Shown here one piece after another: positions 60,300-64,000 of a DNA stretch of 64,000 nucleotides (position 1 is the stretch's first letter; each line of letters begins with the position of its first letter). Source of the DNA: Lateolabrax maculatus. Its lineage: Eukaryota; Chordata; Actinopteri; Acropomatiformes; Lateolabracidae. Location: assembly GCA_031216445.1 (NCBI GenBank), contig CM062210.1, positions 1,074,501 to 1,138,500 on the forward strand. Direction: 5' to 3'. Both the position numbers and the translations under genes were made by a program. Below the pieces are notes generated by a model. The model had not been told where the DNA came from. It ran no database searches and was given only the letters and a program-made list of their open reading frames with translations.

Positions 60300-62600
60300 A
60301 CCTGTCTGTGGCTCCTCCCCTCTCCATTTACTGGAAATCACATGACTACTGTACATTTGTGTGTCTACTGTTTCCACAAATCAGCTTTTTATATCCACAT
60401 TTGTTTGTTTGCATCTCTCTCGGCCTGAACAGGTTAACCTGTGAACAGGTTAACCTGTTCAGGATGAGGCTGTTATAATGTTGAAGTTTCCTGTAGGAGA
60501 GTCACAGAAAACATGAAACAAAAAAGGACTGAAGTGTTACGTACGCAAAACAGATAAACTTTGGAGTGAGGCTGACATGATGATGACCTGATAACAAACT
60601 GTAATTTTTGATAATTTGACAATTGTGGAACTGTAAAGACATGTTTTGATTCTTACCTTAGATTCTCAAATATGTCCAGGTGGTTTTCTGATGGGACTGT
60701 TAATAGAGTATTTTACCTGACTGTTGTCTTTTAATGGGCCTTACTCTCTCTAATCCCCTTTAACCTTAGGGCCTTTGGCTGCAGATTGTAACACACAGAC
60801 CTGCTGGGAAGGGTTACTATACATGTAGGAAGACAGAGAGAGAAAGAGACCATTGAACACAGAGACAGCTGTGTTGTTTACAGATTTTAACAGCGTAACC
60901 ATGTGTGCTGTCAGTAGTGACACTGAGTGGAGAAGCAGGGCGTTGCAGGTTGAACTACTGACACACATGAGCTTAGATTTATGGAGTACATCTGTCATAC
61001 TGAAGATAAACTTCCTGTTGTACTTTGCTTTTTGTCCTGTGGCAAGAAAAGCACTTCCACACTAACTCCAACTGACACTTTTAAACATAAGAACAAACAT
61101 CTCACCCATCTCGCCCTCTGCCTTGTTTATGACCCTGCTGCCCTGCATCTTCCTTGCTGCCACTCTTTCAGCCCCACCACCACCCCAGCATCCACCTGCA
61201 GGCGCTAAAAAATCATTAAACCTGATATTTAATCCTCACTCCCCAATATCTCATGTAAACATGTCTGCGGCGAGTGATGAGGTCAGAGCCTGGACGCCAA
61301 ACTCTAACTCTGTCTGCTGTTGTAATAAACATTTCAAATGTGAGTCGTCTGACTGCACTCCCAGTGCATATAAAATCAAATACACTTGAAATATTTCAAT
61401 TTACCAACAACTCAATATATTACTCGAACAAAGCATAATCAGCAGTGTAACAATTATTTCACATGTTCAGCATAGTGTGAACATTAAGTGAGTCTGTACG
61501 TAACTGGTTTACTCATCTTCATCATTCACCAGTGATCTCAAATCCGCACCAGATAGTTACATAATGGCTTGTTTCTTCGCTGGTCACACCCATATCCTTG
61601 TGTTTGACATATATCTTGTATCAGTTCTCTCTGTAGTCTCTCTCTCTCTCTCGTTGATTTGGACATAATTAAATAATTAATTATTTCTTTGAAGGTCCGG
61701 CGGGGAGTAGGCATCCTCAAAGTAGATCACTTTACCCTGAAATGTGACTTCTTGTCCCCATGTAAGCCCCAACACGCGTTCTTTGACACTGAAGTCCAGA
61801 AAGCACACAATGATATCATCATATTTTTTTTATATGATAAAAAAAAGTCATATCATGAAAATGGCGATATTCCCTTATGCACAGCAACAATAAGCATGGC
61901 TAAAGAGAAATTATCATACTTTCCTCAGACTTTGCTCGTGTAATGCCTTTATTCCACCGTTCACAGCTTTATGTTTATAACATGTTTTTGTTACTGCCAA
62001 TAGAGCTATTTGAATTGAACTGAAAATATATAAATAACTGAGAGATCATTTTTGTTTAGTTTTTACTTTTATTTACATATAACAATCTAACATTTATTTT
62101 GTTGCAATTGTATGCTCTTGAAATTAAGTTATATATTATATTTGTATTTTGTCATATCGTCAAGAATATCGTTATCCCTGAAATGTCTTGATATTATTTT
62201 ATTATTGACATCTTGCTCAGACTTAAATAAATATCAAATATATATTAAACGCTGCTGAATAGTTCTGTAGATGTTGGAAAACTATCTTGCGGGTTCTGCA
62301 GAGCAGGAGACTCAAGCTGCTACCTTGTGCAACACACAAGTGGAAGTCCAGAACAAACAATATTTAAATCAAAATTGAAATAACGAATGTATGACCTGGT
62401 GAAATTTCTCTTCAACATTTGAGGAACTACGGTAATTAAATCATGAATAATCGTATACATAGCCGAAACACAGGAATGCAAAGTCAAGCTGTCCTTGGTC
62501 GTATGCCGGATGTAGCTTACAACATGAGTGTGGCTTAAAATGCTATGAAATTACAGTTATCATGTCAAAAACAATAATAATCAGCTTTTTCACTTTGGGT
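60300..62600. other. Interval between NLR-C promoter and NLR-D 3' end
   Basis: No gene is supported. Sequence is AT-rich, with no repeat I can name confidently. Confidence 0.5.
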
Positions 62601-62609
62601 TCAGCATAT

Positions 62610-62806
62610 CTGAATGCTCTGAGAGAGGAAAATAAAGTTCAGGCCGAGGTGGAGGGAGGTGGTTGAGGTTGGAGGAGTCTTAGTGTATCTGCAGAGACGA
62701 TGTAGTAGGACGGAGCAGCGGCAGAGCAGTCCAGATACACTGATGATACTCTGTCACATCCAAAGGAACACACAGGGATGATGGTGGACTGAGATCACTT
62801 CCAGCT
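62610..62806 (-). pseudogene. NLR-D SPRY remnant
   Basis: The minus strand gives text that matches the NLR-B SPRY remnant (STIIPVCSFGCDRV, SVYLDCSAAAPSYYIVSADT) but starts only 20-odd bases after the acceptor; the first half of the domain is deleted. It ends in the same Pro-rich, decayed stretch. Confidence 0.65.
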
Positions 62807-62969
62807 AACGAGAGAAGACAGGCAATAGAAGTCATTAATCAGTGTTTGTATATAAAGACCAGCAGGGACTTCCATCCTGTTCAGACAAGAATTGTAGCAT
62901 AGCCTGCTTCCTTTCAGCTCCCATGTTAGTGTATTGGAGCAAACACACTGAGTCTAACCCTTTACTGAC

Positions 62970-63143
62970 CTCAAAGTCTCCAGTCTACAGTCTGGACTCT
63001 CCAGTCCAGCAGACAGTAGCTTCACTCCTGAATCCTGCAGGTTGTTTTCACTCAGGTCCAGCTCTCTCAGATGGGAGGGGTTTGACTTCAGAGCTGAGGC
63101 CAGAGAAGCACAGCTGATCTCTGACAAACTGCAGAACCTCAAT
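62970..63143 (-). CDS. NLR-D last LRR exon (partial gene)
   Basis: A 174-bp exon in the usual phase encodes LSEISCASLASALKSNPS and LSENNLQDSGVKLLSAGLE. Upstream exons would lie beyond the right edge. Its intron matches those of NLR-A and NLR-B. Confidence 0.8.
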
Positions 63144-63415
63144 CTGAATAAAGAATAAATGATGGAGATAAAGATCAATTTATAATCCAATCAGATGTGT
63201 TCAGGTTTTAAATGTGCAGCTCAACATTACTATGTCCTAATCAATGAGCTTTTCCCTAAAATGAGTAGAGAGACTTTGTCATTGTGTTATTGTGGATCAT
63301 CATCATGTCAGCCTTCTACAGACATCATCCAAATGTCAGCATTCATACACCTATTCATGTCAACACAGATTAATAACATGCTGCTGATCTCAGTCAAGGC
63401 TGGAATCAGACCATC

Positions 63416-63420
<5 letters not shown>

Positions 63421-63450
<30 letters not shown>
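63421..63450. repeat. (TG)n microsatellite
   Basis: Fifteen TG units lie in the NLR-D intron, inserted within the module shared with NLR-A and NLR-B. Confidence 0.95.
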
Positions 63451-63452
<2 letters not shown>

Positions 63453-63590
63453 CTGAAGGATCAATATCAATGATCAGACATTATTTGAATCAACAGTAAC
63501 CAAAGAAATATTTCTCCTTCAGCAGATAAACTTTATCAGTTTAAATCAAACCTGAGTTCAGAGGATCTTCTGTATACAGATGTGACCATT

Positions 63591-64000
63591 TGTCACATCC
63601 ATTCCTCTGCTGCTCTGCCAGTAATTTTCCACTCTCCTCCCCTCTGCTCCTCTCTCCCTGCCGGCCACTCCCACCTCATCAGCCAACTCTGTTCACCTGT
63701 GCACTTAGTATCAAGCCTGTATTTAAGTCTCTCTGGTTCACAGACTCTTTGCCAGATTGTTCTTCGCCCGCATGCAAGACTCTCCAGTGTTTCTCTTTGG
63801 ACTAATCTCCCGTTGCTGACCCTGCCTGCCCCTGACTAACCTGCCCGTCGTTCTCCCGGTAACTATTCTGCTTTCTGTCTCCTACAACGATCCTGTGGTT
63901 TTGGGTTACTGCAATTGGGTCCTCACACACCCATTACAGTACAATCTGGCCAGTTATGGACCCAGCACACCCCAGCTCACCACAAGACCGCTTCGAGAGG
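63591..64000 (+). mobile_element. 5' LTR and gag start of a Ty3/gypsy-type retrotransposon, cut by the window edge
   Basis: A 348-bp LTR spans 63591-63938, begins TGTCACATCC and ends CCCATTACA. It is followed by gtacaatctggccagtt and an ATG at 63956 that opens MDPAHPSSPQDRFER, the usual start of fish gypsy gag proteins (MDPA...). The rest lies outside the window. The insertion interrupts an intron that is unbroken in NLR-A near 20064. Confidence 0.65.

Overview
The window is vertebrate nuclear DNA, most likely from a ray-finned (teleost) fish. Genes have many short exons with GT-AG borders, introns carry CA/TG microsatellites and fish-type transposon remnants, and the main content is the fish-expanded NLR family (FISNA-NACHT exon plus repeated 174-bp leucine-rich-repeat exons). 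Every gene I can support is on the minus strand, so each reads from right to left. Exon borders were placed by eye from splice signals and reading-frame phase.

Region 1 (about 0.4-11.6 kb) holds the first 24 coding exons of an axonemal outer-arm dynein heavy chain of the DNAH5/DNAH8 type. The gene runs off the left edge. An RFX X-box lies just upstream of its probable 5' UTR exon.

Region 2 (13.0-29.7 kb) is a complete NLRP1-like gene, called NLR-A here. In protein order it encodes an acidic N-terminal segment, a RING finger, FISNA-NACHT, five LRR exons, a FIIND (ZU5 plus UPA, with a His-Leu-Ser self-cleavage candidate), a 17-unit hexapeptide repeat and a C-terminal CARD. All exon phases agree and sum to 1515 codons plus a stop.

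Region 3 (32.3-47.7 kb) is NLR-B. It has three N-terminal acidic repeat exons, a damaged RING, FISNA-NACHT, five LRR exons and a broken B30.2/SPRY end. A CpG-rich promoter-like segment lies upstream. A solo LTR and a 394-bp transposon with intact target-site duplications sit in or near the gene.

Region 4 (51.3-60.3 kb) is NLR-C. It has an intact RING, FISNA-NACHT with a short deletion, two LRR exons, a SPRY stub and a first exon with an interferon-response-like motif. An intron holds a fused U6 snRNA / tRNA-Glu / SINE sequence.

Region 5 (62.6-64.0 kb) is the 3' end of a fourth copy, NLR-D, with one LRR exon and a SPRY remnant. The 5' LTR and gag start of a Ty3/gypsy-type retrotransposon sit in its intron.

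NLR-A, -B and -C share nearly identical FISNA-NACHT exons but differ at their C-termini. NLR-A keeps an inflammasome-type FIIND-CARD effector end. The B, C and D copies carry eroded SPRY ends. The locus therefore looks like a tandem array evolving by duplication, exon exchange or gene conversion, and decay.
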